64,000 nucleotides of DNA from positions 68,479 to 132,478 of the forward strand of contig KN805447.1 of assembly GCA_000818945.1 (NCBI GenBank), read 5' to 3'. This document shows positions 39,264 through 48,340 of the stretch, one piece after another. Numbering within the stretch: position 1 is the stretch's first letter; every line of letters begins with the position of its first letter. The DNA is from Schizochytrium sp. CCTCC M209059 (lineage: Eukaryota > Sar > Bigyra > Thraustochytrida > Thraustochytriidae). The translations under genes were made by a program, and so were the position numbers. The notes beneath the pieces are model-generated. The model saw nothing but the letters and a program-made list of their open reading frames with translations. It searched no databases and had not been told where the DNA came from.

Positions 39264-40063
39264 AATTGTAGGCCTAGTGGATTGAAGGATTGAATCCCTC
39301 CCCTCGTGACTTTTCCCACTTAGGTTCTGCTCGGCAGCGCGTACCAGCGAGAGGGGGTTGATGGTGGTGGGAAGGGGCGCGAGGTCTATGCGATGGCGTA
39401 GCGGGCGCTGGCCTGCGACGCACGCGATGCCCGCGTCACGTCACCGGGCAGTCGGGCAGTCGATGAACTTTTGGTGGTGCGTGTTAGCAGGTCCGAGACA
39501 GGAAGACCGGTGCCGACGCTTTTCCCCTCCTTTAATAGGAGTAGAAGATTCGATAAATGTCAGGCCTATGCCTAGTGCCAGTGACATCGGTGCTTCTGCC
39601 TGCCGCTGCTGCAAAGACAACCAGGGAAAGGAAGACTTGCGTCGGTGACGGCAAGGATAAGAGTGGATGTTATTCTTCACGAGGCAGCTTTCAAGTAATA
39701 ATAGTCATTGATTGACCTAAAACACTGCCAAAAGTTGTAAAATTCAAAGAAGAAAAGAGTTCATGTTCCATCATCATCATCCTAGCCGATGGCTTTGATT
39801 TTTCTGACAATATTACGGATCATTCATTCTCTTGCCATTTCATCAATGCAGAGATGCCGAAAAAGGGACTCGACTACATTTGCAACCGGTGCAAGTAGCT
39901 TGTGGTTTTGACGCCAAGAGATAGATAGATGCTCACGCGAGAATGACTGAAAATGAAATAAAGAGTTGACCTCGTAAACGAAGCATCAAAGTGCTTGGGA
40001 GCGATTTTGCACAACTGCAATGCGCGTGAACGGGATCTAGTTCCCCGAGGTTGCGTTCCATGC
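39264..40063. other. Intergenic region, no gene seen
   Basis: Promoter side of the METTL7-like gene and 3' side of PNPO. An open frame at 39358-39648 has no family features. ATC triplets at ~39770-39780. Nothing else noted. Confidence 0.4.
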
Positions 40064-40786
40064 TCAAGGCTGCAGACGTTTGGCATCCCAGGACCCGTCT
40101 TCCGTCTTAGTATAGGCCAGACGATCATGGAGACGGGAGGGGCGACCTTTCCAGAACTCAATGTAGTCCGGAATAAGGCGGTAGCCGCCCCAGTGGTCCG
40201 GGCGCGGGATAGGGTCGTCGTTTTGGACATACTTTTCCTTGAGCGCGGCCTCCTTGGCCTCGAGTGCCTCGCGGGATGCGATGGGCTGGCTCTGGTCACT
40301 CGCGAGCGCGCCGACCTGGGACTCTCGCGGACGGACGGCAAAGTACTCGTCGGAGAGCTCGGGCTCGATGCGCTCGACGCGGCCTTCGATGCGCACGGAG
40401 CGCTGTAGTTCCTGCCAGAAGAAGAGGATGGACGCATTCGGGTTCGCGGCCAGCTGGCGGCCCTTGCGGCTCTCGTAGTTCGTGAACCACACGAATCCGC
40501 GTTCGTCAAAGAGCTTGAGCAGCACGACGCGCGAGGACGGCTTGGCGTCCTCGCAGGTGCTAACGACCATGGCGTTGGGCTCGACGTTGCCGCTTTCGCG
40601 CGCATCGGACATCCACGCCGAGAACAGCTTCAGCGGCGGCTGCCGCAGCAGGTCGTCCGCCAGGCCCTCGTCCGAGTAGAACTGCCGCAGCCCGAAGAGC
40701 TGCTGCCCGCCGCCCTGCTGCGCCTCGGCCCCGGCGCCCGAGTTCTCCGTCATCGTCCCGGCCCCGAGCGCGCCCGCGTTCTCCAT
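40064..40786 (-). CDS. PNPO: Pyridoxine/pyridoxamine 5'-phosphate oxidase (240 aa)
   Basis: FMN-dependent enzyme that makes pyridoxal 5'-phosphate from PNP or PMP, last step of vitamin B6 salvage. The family motifs are in order: MVVSTCEDAKPSSRVVLLKLFDERGF (substrate and FMN loop), FTNYESRKGRQLAANPNASILFFW, VRIEGRVERI, the S-DEYFAVRP segment, and the C-terminal dimerisation domain with DHWGGYRLIPDYIEFWKGRPSRLHDRL and the final RLQP. Length matches (~220-260). The Gly/Ala-rich 25-residue N-terminus is not a clear targeting peptide. The start codon lies 146 bases from an assembly gap. Confidence 0.95.
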   Translation of the reverse strand: MENAGALGAGTMTENSGAGAEAQQGGGQQLFGLRQFYSDEGLADDLLRQPPLKLFSAWMSDARESGNVEPNAMVVSTCEDAKPSSRVVLLKLFDERGFVWFTNYESRKGRQLAANPNASILFFWQELQRSVRIEGRVERIEPELSDEYFAVRPRESQVGALASDQSQPIASREALEAKEAALKEKYVQNDDPIPRPDHWGGYRLIPDYIEFWKGRPSRLHDRLAYTKTEDGSWDAKRLQP

Positions 40787-40932
40787 GCCCGAGCTCCCCG
40801 CGCGCGAGCTCTCCGCGCGCGAGTTCTCCGCCGCCAGGCCCTCCGCGCGCGGGCTCCCGCCGCCGCCGAGCGCGCTGCCGCAGAGCGCGCGCCGCGGCCC
40901 GAGCGCGAGCTGCGGCCCGAGCGCGATCTGCG

Positions 40933-41010
40933 NNNNNNNNNNNNNNNNNNNNNNNNNNNNNNNNNNNNNNNNNNNNNNNNNNNNNNNNNNNNNNNNNNNN
41001 NNNNNNNNNN
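40933..41010. other. Assembly gap (78 N)
   Basis: Run of N in a GC-rich, nearly repetitive stretch between PNPO and the CHAT-like gene. The frame of the CHAT-like gene is open into the gap, so its start codon is probably inside or beyond it. Confidence 0.99.
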
Positions 41011-42966
41011 GGCGGCGCGGGCGGCGGCGCGGGCGCGGGGCATGGCGGCGGCGCAGGGCGCGGCTTCGATGGCGACCTGTGGCTCTTCGTGGCGCTCAAG
41101 GAGGACGGCAAGGAGGAGGAGGACCAGGAGAAGGTGCTGCGCGAGGAGTTCGAGGCCGTGTGCAGGGCCGTGCGCCCCGGCCGCTTCGACGGGTTCGAGC
41201 CGTTCGCGCACGGAGGCGGCGGCGATCCTGCGGACGGCGATGCGAAAGGCGGGGCGGACGGCGCCGTCCGCGGGGAAGCAAGGACCCCGAACTCCTGGAA
41301 GGACTTCGTGGACGCGGCCCGGGAGGAGGGCATGAACTTCGTCGAGGGCTGCACGTGGAGAGACTTTGCGCACCGCGGAGATCACGACCAGTACACGGCG
41401 ATCGTCTTCGCAGGCCACGCCACGAAGAATGGCAAGGTCAAGTTTGGCGCCGAGGTCAGCCCCGACGCGCCCGTGCTGGCGAACCTGCTCGCGGAGGTTG
41501 AAAAACTCCGCCTGCTCATCCTCAATTGCTGCACCACAGAGCCCCTCGCCACCGAGGTCGCGCGCAAACGCATGGACCAGCCCTTTTACGAGAAGGGCAA
41601 ACACGACATCGTGATCTTTTGCTGGAGCACGGTGTGCTCCTTTAGCGGTGCGAGGTACATGAACGAAAACTTTTGCCGCGAGGTGTACAAAAAGCTCTCC
41701 GTAAGTGGAGGGCCGAAGCGGTTCCTGAGCGAAAACACGCTGACCCCCGAGGCCAAGGCTTCGGCTTTTCGCAGCGCCTTTCAACGCGCCATCGAGCAAA
41801 CCGCATCAAGCGACGCCTCCGATACGCCCCTGATTCCGGGTTACGACGGCCATGACCTCAACAGCGACCTTCTCGGTGAGCCCATGCTCCTCCCCTACCT
41901 CAATACGCACGATAGCTACCTGTACGGGATCATGACCAAATACAAGGCCGCGGATACGGGGATCGAGCTCATGAAGCGCCTCAAAAGTATGGCCAGTATT
42001 GGCTTCCTCCTCAAGGAGAAGCACGAGAAGACATGCACAAAGAACCATTGCGAGCGTTCTTGTCCGGCTTTTAACGCCAAAATATCGACACTCTACCAAT
42101 TTGGTGAATTCTTTAGCTGGCTCGAGCTCATGCGCAAGGAGAATACCCAGTACTACAAGGACAGCACGGTGATCGAGGTTATTGCAGCCTTTGCGGATGA
42201 GTACACTCATCTCCACGATGAGAACTTGCTGCTTAGGGACAAGCATGGGAGGATTGGCGACTTTGCGACCACCGTTGCGCCAGGCTGCTTTGCGCTGTAC
42301 CGCGTGCAGATTCAGAACATCGCCAAGGTCATGCTGGATCCGCGCAATTCTCGCTCTGTGCTTCGTTACATTGATTTCTTCAAACTATGGCGTCTTGCCG
42401 ACGCGAACCCCGCAGACGACGCTACTACAAATCTGTCCGACATTTCCGAAGAGGCCTTGCGAGAGCGCGAACAGGCTTCGAATTTACGGAAAATATTCGC
42501 CAAGCTTGAGCAGGACATCGACCTGCTCACCTTTGAGCTCGACGAGTCAGGTCCTGCAGCAGGACCTTTGGCAACCTTGGTGACTCGTATCTTTCCGGAC
42601 CTTGCCAACAGCCTGCGGCTTCCCTTTCGCTTCCCATTGACTCGGCCCAATCCAATGTACTTGCAGACCTTGGGTTCCTTCAATCCTTTTCGCCCTGTAA
42701 AAATGCAATATCGCATTCGCCGCGACTCCAACGTGTACCGGCGCATTGCCTGGATTCATGACTCTATCCTCAAGCTTGTGGCAATGCTGGATTCGAGCAT
42801 GCAGCACGACATAGAGGATGATAAGCTCTTTTGCACCTTTACCGAGCTTGATGCGAAGCTATATCCTAGTGTCTGGTCCCGAATTTCCAGCGTTTTTACA
42901 CTCCGTCTCACAAAGCTTGCCTCGGTTGCACTGCTCCTCTCCGCAGTTTTGCTGGCGCGACCTTAG
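41011..42966 (+). CDS. CHAT/caspase-like protein with a C-terminal membrane anchor (5' end in gap, at least 650 aa)
   Basis: The frame is open from the gap and reads GAGHGGGAGRGFDGDLWLF before the first candidate start. The N-terminal domain resembles CHAT peptidases (caspase/separase clan): strand plus His in TAIVFAGHATKNGKVKFG (His codon 41416-41418), then LRLLILNCCTTEPLATEVA (Cys codons 41527-41532) and HDIVIFCWSTVCSFSGARYMNENFCREVYKKL. The middle and C-terminal parts (nt ~41850-42890) are mostly helical with no motif I recognise; a CTKNHCERSC cluster occurs near nt 42037. The last ~20 residues (LASVALLLSAVLLA) are a single hydrophobic helix ending the protein, as in tail-anchored proteins. 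Role unknown; a regulated protease in cell death or conflict is one possibility. Confidence 0.65.
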   Translation, partial: GGAGGGAGAGHGGGAGRGFDGDLWLFVALKEDGKEEEDQEKVLREEFEAVCRAVRPGRFDGFEPFAHGGGGDPADGDAKGGADGAVRGEARTPNSWKDFVDAAREEGMNFVEGCTWRDFAHRGDHDQYTAIVFAGHATKNGKVKFGAEVSPDAPVLANLLAEVEKLRLLILNCCTTEPLATEVARKRMDQPFYEKGKHDIVIFCWSTVCSFSGARYMNENFCREVYKKLSVSGGPKRFLSENTLTPEAKASAFRSAFQRAIEQTASSDASDTPLIPGYDGHDLNSDLLGEPMLLPYLNTHDSYLYGIMTKYKAADTGIELMKRLKSMASIGFLLKEKHEKTCTKNHCERSCPAFNAKISTLYQFGEFFSWLELMRKENTQYYKDSTVIEVIAAFADEYTHLHDENLLLRDKHGRIGDFATTVAPGCFALYRVQIQNIAKVMLDPRNSRSVLRYIDFFKLWRLADANPADDATTNLSDISEEALREREQASNLRKIFAKLEQDIDLLTFELDESGPAAGPLATLVTRIFPDLANSLRLPFRFPLTRPNPMYLQTLGSFNPFRPVKMQYRIRRDSNVYRRIAWIHDSILKLVAMLDSSMQHDIEDDKLFCTFTELDAKLYPSVWSRISSVFTLRLTKLASVALLLSAVLLARP

Positions 42967-43567
42967 GCTTTGATCCATTAAAACAGGAGGAGATTGTGGA
43001 GATTATGTTGTTTTCTTCTTTGTCACCTTTGGGTCAATGACCTGTTGCTTAGTAGTTGCGTCATTTTGCTCCACCATGGTGAGGCTTCATTCGTAAGTGT
43101 CCCGCTCACGGCCCAGTCAGTCCCCAAACAGCCGGCATGGGCCTTTTCAATTCGAAACTGGGTGAAGAAAGTTCGCAAGTATGATTGAAATTGCTGGATG
43201 ACGAGAGACAGGGCACTTTGGGGTGGCCCGGGAATGATGAGATCGAGGCGATGAACCCGTGCTAACATGTCCCTTTGAAAAATGAAACCAATGTGTCACA
43301 GGGCACAAAATGCTCTCTGTTAGTTTTCAATGATTGCCGGTGGCCAGTAGCTAGCTTTGGCCGCATATTTATCTCTATCTCTTCATCCACGGCCTGCAGC
43401 AACTTGTCACTTCCAGCAACGAAAATCTCATCCATTCCTCGCAAGACAACTTTGCGCATTTCTCCGCCTCCAAGGAACAGCGCGAGAGCAAGGAACAGCA
43501 AGCCCCTATCTTGACAATCAAAACAACTTGACTAGAAAAACGAGAAGCCGATTATTTGAGATATCCC
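42967..43567. other. Intergenic region between convergent genes
   Basis: About 600 bases containing only 3' UTR-type sequence. Short open frames overlap on both strands. Nothing supported. Confidence 0.4.
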
Positions 43568-45301
43568 TTACAAGGCACGAGGTACCGTATTTGTGATCTC
43601 ATCCATTGGGAAGACCATTCCTTCTATGTCCTCGACTTGCTTCGTGCGATCTCTCATGACCGAAGGACTAAAAAGCCTAGTCATGCTATAGCACAGAAGC
43701 CTCAAAAGCGTGACGAGAATAAAACTGCCAAGCATGGCCCCTGGGAACAGAACCGCAAAGAGAAGAACTGATTGAAATATGGGGTGCTCGTAAAATGACC
43801 TGGAATAGACGTCAACGTAGGCAGAAATCGGGCATGCTCCCTCCCAAGAGGCATCTATTTCACGACATAGAGTAGCACGGGAGAACTCCTGATCGAGATT
43901 GCCGAAATAGCGCAACGTGTTGGCAACGTGGTAAATCTCATTCATCACGTCTGAGTCGTACTGACTTCGCTCAAAGGATGTTTCCATGGAAGAAGGGTAA
44001 TTCCCGAAGCGTGACTCAATCTCATAGTAGGATGCTGGAACACTTGGGTCACTAATGTAAATCGAGTATACTGGGTGAGACGAGAAATACGGCGACGAAA
44101 ACTCCGCATATGCCTCTGCATGCCAATCCCAAAAGTGCGTCGTGTTTGCACAAATACCTTGTTGTGGGCAAATGCTAAGGTATGACGTTCGAAGCTCTGG
44201 GTATCGAATGCCCCCCGTGGCTGGGATGAGAACGAGCAGAAAAGTAATTGTTGTGACGACTATGAAGATGACTGTATTCATCAAAAAAGTGAGCAAACCA
44301 ACACACCCTGACGCCCCAGCTTCCATGACAAGACTAGACCAGTGGACCAGATACACAGCGACTATAAACAATGTGCAAGACACAACGCCGGCCAAACCAA
44401 TAAAACTTCCAGCCTCATACCGATCTACCATAATTCCCTCCACTTTGGGCTCCGCTGCGAGAGGGTCGCTGTAAATGGTGAAGTCGCCGCCTGGCCATAG
44501 TTCATACCCAAAGTTAGAAACGACAAACAAAGTCCCAATCAAGCAAAGTAGCAGACCGAGGCAGAGGCACAAAAGGACAGTGTCATTTTCTTGCCGCTCC
44601 CTCTCGAGAGTATCATAAGGAAGTTCTTCCACATCGATCACGGTACCGACCATGGAACAAATGGAACAACATGTGACGAATAGGGTAATGATAGCAATCA
44701 TGCTGACAGAGAAGAAGAACGCGAAGAATGAGGTGTGCTTGTTCTCAACGTCATCCCAGAAACGTGTCAAGCAAACTGACTCACCCCCGTTTAAGGATAC
44801 TGACGCTTTCGTCGCCAAGGAAAGAGGTGAGAGACACTCAAGCTTGGTGGAGTTCAGCTCCACCTTGACCAGAGACTTCACCACCCAGAACTTGCCAAAG
44901 ACGCTTTGAAGCTCGCTGCTTGTGATTGTCAGATTTCGGAGGCTCGAGGACCTCGCCAGGCCTTCGGGGAAATTCTCGAGCTCCACATTCGGTCCTGTCC
45001 ACAGCACCGTGAGATTGGCATGGTCGCCGAGGACGTCGAGCTGGCCTTCGACCGACACGTCGTCGATGTAGAACTCTTGCAAGAAGTCGAGGCCCTCGAA
45101 GTTCGGCCAGGTCTCGCTGCCGCCGAAGACGCCATCATCTTCGTGGCAACTGATCTTCCACACGCTGCTTGGGAAGGTGCTCCCACATCTGGGTGTGCAG
45201 TCAAAGTCAACGCTCGTCGCGTTGCTGCAGAGGCAGAGCGCGTGCGCGGCTGGGGTCAGCAAGGCGGCAAGCAGCGCGAGCGTCAAGGTCGTGGCCGTCA
45301 T
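43568..45301 (-). CDS. Receptor-like membrane protein with LRR-like ectodomain and five helices (577 aa)
   Basis: A cleavable signal peptide (~1-21, TLTLALLAALLTPAAHA) precedes a Cys-containing cap (CLCSNATSVDFDCTPRCG) and a short leucine-rich-repeat-like region (~65-165: LDFLQEFYIDDVSVEG, LTVLWTGPNVELENFPEGL, LRNLTITSSELQSVFG, LVKVELNSTKLECLS). Five hydrophobic segments follow, with a second ~145-residue extracellular domain between the fourth and fifth; it contains Cys residues and an NTTH sequon. The cytosolic tail is short, so no kinase or other enzyme is attached. I do not recognise the family. A TATA-like box lies ~55 bases upstream. Confidence 0.8.
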   Translation of the reverse strand: MTATTLTLALLAALLTPAAHALCLCSNATSVDFDCTPRCGSTFPSSVWKISCHEDDGVFGGSETWPNFEGLDFLQEFYIDDVSVEGQLDVLGDHANLTVLWTGPNVELENFPEGLARSSSLRNLTITSSELQSVFGKFWVVKSLVKVELNSTKLECLSPLSLATKASVSLNGGESVCLTRFWDDVENKHTSFFAFFFSVSMIAIITLFVTCCSICSMVGTVIDVEELPYDTLERERQENDTVLLCLCLGLLLCLIGTLFVVSNFGYELWPGGDFTIYSDPLAAEPKVEGIMVDRYEAGSFIGLAGVVSCTLFIVAVYLVHWSSLVMEAGASGCVGLLTFLMNTVIFIVVTTITFLLVLIPATGGIRYPELRTSYLSICPQQGICANTTHFWDWHAEAYAEFSSPYFSSHPVYSIYISDPSVPASYYEIESRFGNYPSSMETSFERSQYDSDVMNEIYHVANTLRYFGNLDQEFSRATLCREIDASWEGACPISAYVDVYSRSFYEHPIFQSVLLFAVLFPGAMLGSFILVTLLRLLCYSMTRLFSPSVMRDRTKQVEDIEGMVFPMDEITNTVPRAL

Positions 45302-45352
45302 GGCGAGCGTGGGATTTAGCTTTGAGGGTGTAGAAAGTGATCGCGAGGAGGG

Positions 45353-45366
45353 TGTGTATATATACT
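45353..45366 (-). promoter_or_regulatory. TATA-like box of the receptor-like gene
   Basis: The plus strand reads GTGTATATATACTC here; on the minus strand GAGTATATATACAC, 50-65 bases before the ATG at 45301. The spacing to the start codon is short, implying a very short 5' UTR if used. Confidence 0.45.
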
Positions 45367-45753
45367 CGAAAATCGCGACAAATAGAATCGGGGCTCCAAA
45401 TAGAATCCAAGCTTCGTCCTCTCGAATCGGAGCTCCAGCTTATGGGCCTTTCATCTAGCCTGTCATACATGACAATGCGCGACTTGCATCTAAACTGAGG
45501 TCAGTCTATCCATAGTTTGACTCTCTGCCAATTAGTTTGGGTTGAGATTTGGAGGCCAAGGCGTGTCGAAGAATGAAATTGCGTTGCGCTCCTGCGCTCG
45601 GGCGCCTGAGGTTCACGCTCACTCTTGGCGAGTTGCGTTGAAGCCTTGAAACTTGAAACACGCAGAGGCGAAGCACATCGCCTACGGCCAGAGCCAGCAA
45701 GCCACGCGCGAGCTTACGACGCGGTGACTGACAGCGCAGACGTGGAACGGAGG

Positions 45754-46437
45754 ATGTCCGAAGGTGCGCTCAGAGTATGGAGCGAGCGTTTGCAGAGCAG
45801 CATCAGAGATGCTAAGCTCAAGTTCGCGCAGCTCGCCACGGTGAGCAGCGACGGGATCCCAGCGAATAGAACAGTGGTATTCCGAGGATGGTTCGAGCAA
45901 GACGGGCGCAAAGCTCTTCGCTTTATCACAAATGGCGAGGCCGAAAAGGTTGCGCAAGCAAAGGCAAACAGCGCCGCTGAGCTCTGCTGGTATTTCACCG
46001 ATTCGCGCGAGCAGTACAGACTTACAGGCGACCTCGAGGTGGTTGCGGCCGATGCCAAAGATGAAAAATTGGTCACCTTGCGCAAGAACCAGTGGGGTGA
46101 GCTCTCGGATAGCGCGCGGGAACAGTTCTACTGGCCGGAGCCTCGGTCCGTGCTTCCCTCGGGCGTTGACGATTTCAAGGATCTTCTCGATAAAGGGGCT
46201 ATTCCAGAGGGTGGCAAGAACTCGAATGGAGACCTACTGCAGCCCCCAGACACCTTTGTCGTCATGCTTCTGTGGCCTCGTTATGCCAAGTACCTGAATC
46301 TATTTGACAACTTTGCGCAGGAGGATGCTCGCGTAACCAAGCCGGACGAGGAGACTGTCAAAGGTCAGAATGCTGACATTGTAGCCGAAGGCGACGGAAG
46401 CGACCATGCGTGGAAGCTCACGCGCGTTAGCCCCTGA
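45754..46437 (+). CDS. Pyridoxamine-phosphate-oxidase-like FMN-binding protein, Alr4036 family type (227 aa)
   Basis: Start at ATG 45754 (MSEGALRVWSERL); the frame reads upstream only to a TTG. The split-barrel fold is visible: WSERLQSSIRDAKLKFAQLATV, PANRTVVFRGWF, LRFITNGEAEKVAQAKAN--AELCWYF, EQYRLTGDLEVV, then a Trp-rich helical part (RKNQWGELSDSAREQFYWPEP). This order fits the PNPOx-related Alr4036 family found in cyanobacteria, plants and algae; it probably binds FMN, and its reaction is not established. It is not a second PNPO: the GYRLIPxxIEFW and RLxP motifs are absent. It lies 5 kb from true PNPO. Confidence 0.85.
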   Translation: MSEGALRVWSERLQSSIRDAKLKFAQLATVSSDGIPANRTVVFRGWFEQDGRKALRFITNGEAEKVAQAKANSAAELCWYFTDSREQYRLTGDLEVVAADAKDEKLVTLRKNQWGELSDSAREQFYWPEPRSVLPSGVDDFKDLLDKGAIPEGGKNSNGDLLQPPDTFVVMLLWPRYAKYLNLFDNFAQEDARVTKPDEETVKGQNADIVAEGDGSDHAWKLTRVSP

Positions 46438-46742
46438 TATAGTGAGTACCCCATTAGTCAATTAGATTTAATCGATCAATCGGTCGAGCCAGACAAAAGG
46501 ATAGAATAAGATGAGATGAGATGAGATGATCTGATGTGATCTGATAAAAGTGAATTGTGATGAAAAGCTTTTGCGCTCCAATTTATTCATACTTTGATTC
46601 TTCTTCTTTTTCTAACCTCTTTCTTTCTCTCTTCCGAGTGGTGGGAAAGAGAATCTTTGCGGCAAGACAAAGTCATCATTCACAATGAGTTCTTGTCCTG
46701 TTCCTTGTACCGACCGGCCCCCTATGCCCCACTTTAATTGTA
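46438..46742. other. Intergenic region with a short GATGA array
   Basis: Holds four to five GATGA pentamers at 46510-46530, the same unit as the large array at 48.6-49.1 kb. TTC runs near 46595. No gene seen. Confidence 0.5.
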
Positions 46743-47762
46743 TCAGTGATTTTCAACCACATCGATGAAGGTAGCTACGTGGCGCGAGAGCATGACGGCC
46801 ATGCGTTCGTCAGCCTCGTCAAAGACCCCTGGCGTGCAGTCACCAGTATCTGGGTTGTCCTCTTGCACAACCTTGTTGACGATCTGAATGGCACCAATCA
46901 CGCGACCATCCGTGTCCATCTTGATTGGTACGACCAAGAGCGATCGGGTCCGGTACCCTGTCCTTTTGTCGACTTCTTGGTTAAAGCGAGGATCTTGGTA
47001 CGCATCGTCAACGCGCGCTGTTTCTCCGTTCTGCACGGCCCAGCCAACCACACCTTGGTGCTGGCGCACGCGTATTTCATCCTTTTCACCTGTAGCAATC
47101 TTACTCCAGAGCTCCCCCGAGTCCTTATCCAGGAGCCACAAGGTGGCACGCTCAGCATGGACAAGCTTGTGGCCATCTTGCATGACAGTGCGGAAAATGG
47201 TGGTTAGCTCATTGGCGCGCTTCATGCGGTCTGCCGCGGCTGTGTCCTTGAAGAGAAGAATGCTCATGCCCAAGAGGCAGCCGGTGACCACGCCAACGCA
47301 GCCGCCGAGAGTACGCCAAATGCGGGCCGTGCGCGAGGTGATCTGCGCTTCGGTCATCCCATGTGCTGGCAAATTCAGTCGCGCCACGATAGCATCGACG
47401 ATTCCGCCGCATGTGATGCCGGCCACGTCGCTTACACATTGCCCAAAGCCTGCGGCGGTGAGCGTCGAAAGTCCAAAGGCAACGCCGAGGGTCAGGTCGA
47501 GCACCTCGCCGGCCTGAATCATGACCAAGTTGTCCATAAATCCAAAGCCTATCATTGGAATTGCAGCGTGCATCGCCGCAATGCGCAGCTGTCGGGAAGA
47601 CGGGCTCTCCAACGCGGCTCCACTTTGCCTTCTCGTTGTCGTTGTCGTTGTCGTCGCCGAGGTCCTCCTCCTCGTCCTCGTCCTCATCCTCATATTCGTG
47701 GGACATGTGCGCGTTTGAGTTACACGCGCGAGGGACCCCGCCCTCCGCACGCTTGCAAACAT
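46743..47762 (-). CDS. TMEM65 domain fused to a cyclic-nucleotide-type GAF domain (339 aa)
   Basis: Residues 1-60 are Arg/Thr-rich and non-acidic, a typical mitochondrial presequence. Residues ~62-172 match TMEM65, an inner mitochondrial membrane protein linked to Na+/Ca2+ exchange: AIPMIGFGFMDNLVMIQAG, LGVAFGLSTLTAAGFGQCVSDVAG, and GCVGVVTGCLLGMSILLF. Residues ~190-335 form a GAF domain: HAERATLWLLDKDSGELWSK, GVVGWAVQNGETARVDDAY, SLLVVPI...GRVIGAIQIVNK, ending VFDEADERM. The pair NK...F(x3)DE is the NKFDE signature of cyclic-nucleotide-binding GAFs of phosphodiesterases. I infer a small-molecule-gated regulator of mitochondrial ion transport; ligand and side of the membrane are unknown. Confidence 0.88.
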   Translation of the reverse strand: MFASVRRAGSLARVTQTRTCPTNMRMRTRTRRRTSATTTTTTTRRQSGAALESPSSRQLRIAAMHAAIPMIGFGFMDNLVMIQAGEVLDLTLGVAFGLSTLTAAGFGQCVSDVAGITCGGIVDAIVARLNLPAHGMTEAQITSRTARIWRTLGGCVGVVTGCLLGMSILLFKDTAAADRMKRANELTTIFRTVMQDGHKLVHAERATLWLLDKDSGELWSKIATGEKDEIRVRQHQGVVGWAVQNGETARVDDAYQDPRFNQEVDKRTGYRTRSLLVVPIKMDTDGRVIGAIQIVNKVVQEDNPDTGDCTPGVFDEADERMAVMLSRHVATFIDVVENH

Positions 47763-48030
47763 ACTTTTAGAGCCTGAAACCCCGCGACGAGCTCCTCTTC
47801 CCGTCTCTTCTTCTCTCGATTCCTATCTGCAGCGTAGCGCAACACAACGCAACGCAACGCAGCGCGGCCCCGTCAGCGTCTGTACGCAGCAGCGCAATTC
47901 TGTCTTCCTGCTTGCTCTCCGAGTCCTCGCGAGAAAGAAACGCTCCAATAAGTCGACTTTAGGTGTATTATAAAGATATAAGTGGCCACGGCAACTTATC
48001 GACCACGCACTGGCAAAGGCCGGAAAAACA
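47763..48030. promoter_or_regulatory. Region between the TMEM65-GAF start and the first tRNA, with a TATA-like element
   Basis: Contains GCAAC/GCAGC-type repeats at ~47838-47862 and TATTATAAAGATATAAG at 47966-47982, about 49 bases upstream of the first tRNA. It could serve the tRNA or the divergent gene. Confidence 0.35.
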
Positions 48031-48102
48031 GCTTCTCTAACTCAGTGGTAGAGTGCAACCCTGACACGGTTGAAGCCGCGAGTTCGATCCTCGCGAGGAG
48101 TA
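48031..48102 (+). tRNA. tRNA-Val, anticodon GAC (copy 1)
   Basis: 72 bases fold into a full cloverleaf: acceptor GCTTCTC/GAGGAGT (two G-U pairs, including the first), D stem ACTC/GAGT with loop AGTGGTA, anticodon stem CAACC/GGTTG with loop CT-GAC-AC, variable AAGCC, T stem GCGAG/CTCGC with loop TTCGATC, discriminator A. U33 is present, and A35/C36 plus A73 agree with valine identity. CTTTTC directly follows, a Pol III terminator. No 3' CCA is encoded. Confidence 0.93.
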
Positions 48103-48135
48103 CTTTTCTTTCCTACTTGCGCTCTTTGTGCTATT

Positions 48136-48207
48136 GCTTCTCTAACTCAGTGGTAGAGTGCAACCCTGACACGGTTGAAGCCGCGAGTTCGATCCTCGCG
48201 AGGAGTA
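48136..48207 (+). tRNA. tRNA-Val, anticodon GAC (copy 2)
   Basis: Identical over all 72 bases to copy 1, 105 bases downstream, with unrelated flanks. Followed by ACT8-like T-run (48209 onward), a Pol III terminator. The precise identity limited to the gene suggests selection or gene conversion. Confidence 0.93.
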
Positions 48208-48340
48208 ACTTTTTTTCCCCCTTCTTCCTTCTACCGTCCCACTCTTCTCTTTACTCTCTTTTTTTCTTCTTCGTTTGTCGAGATTGACAAGCAGTTTGGC
48301 TCGGAGGAGCGTTAGCGTCACCATTGTATAGCCCTGCAAG

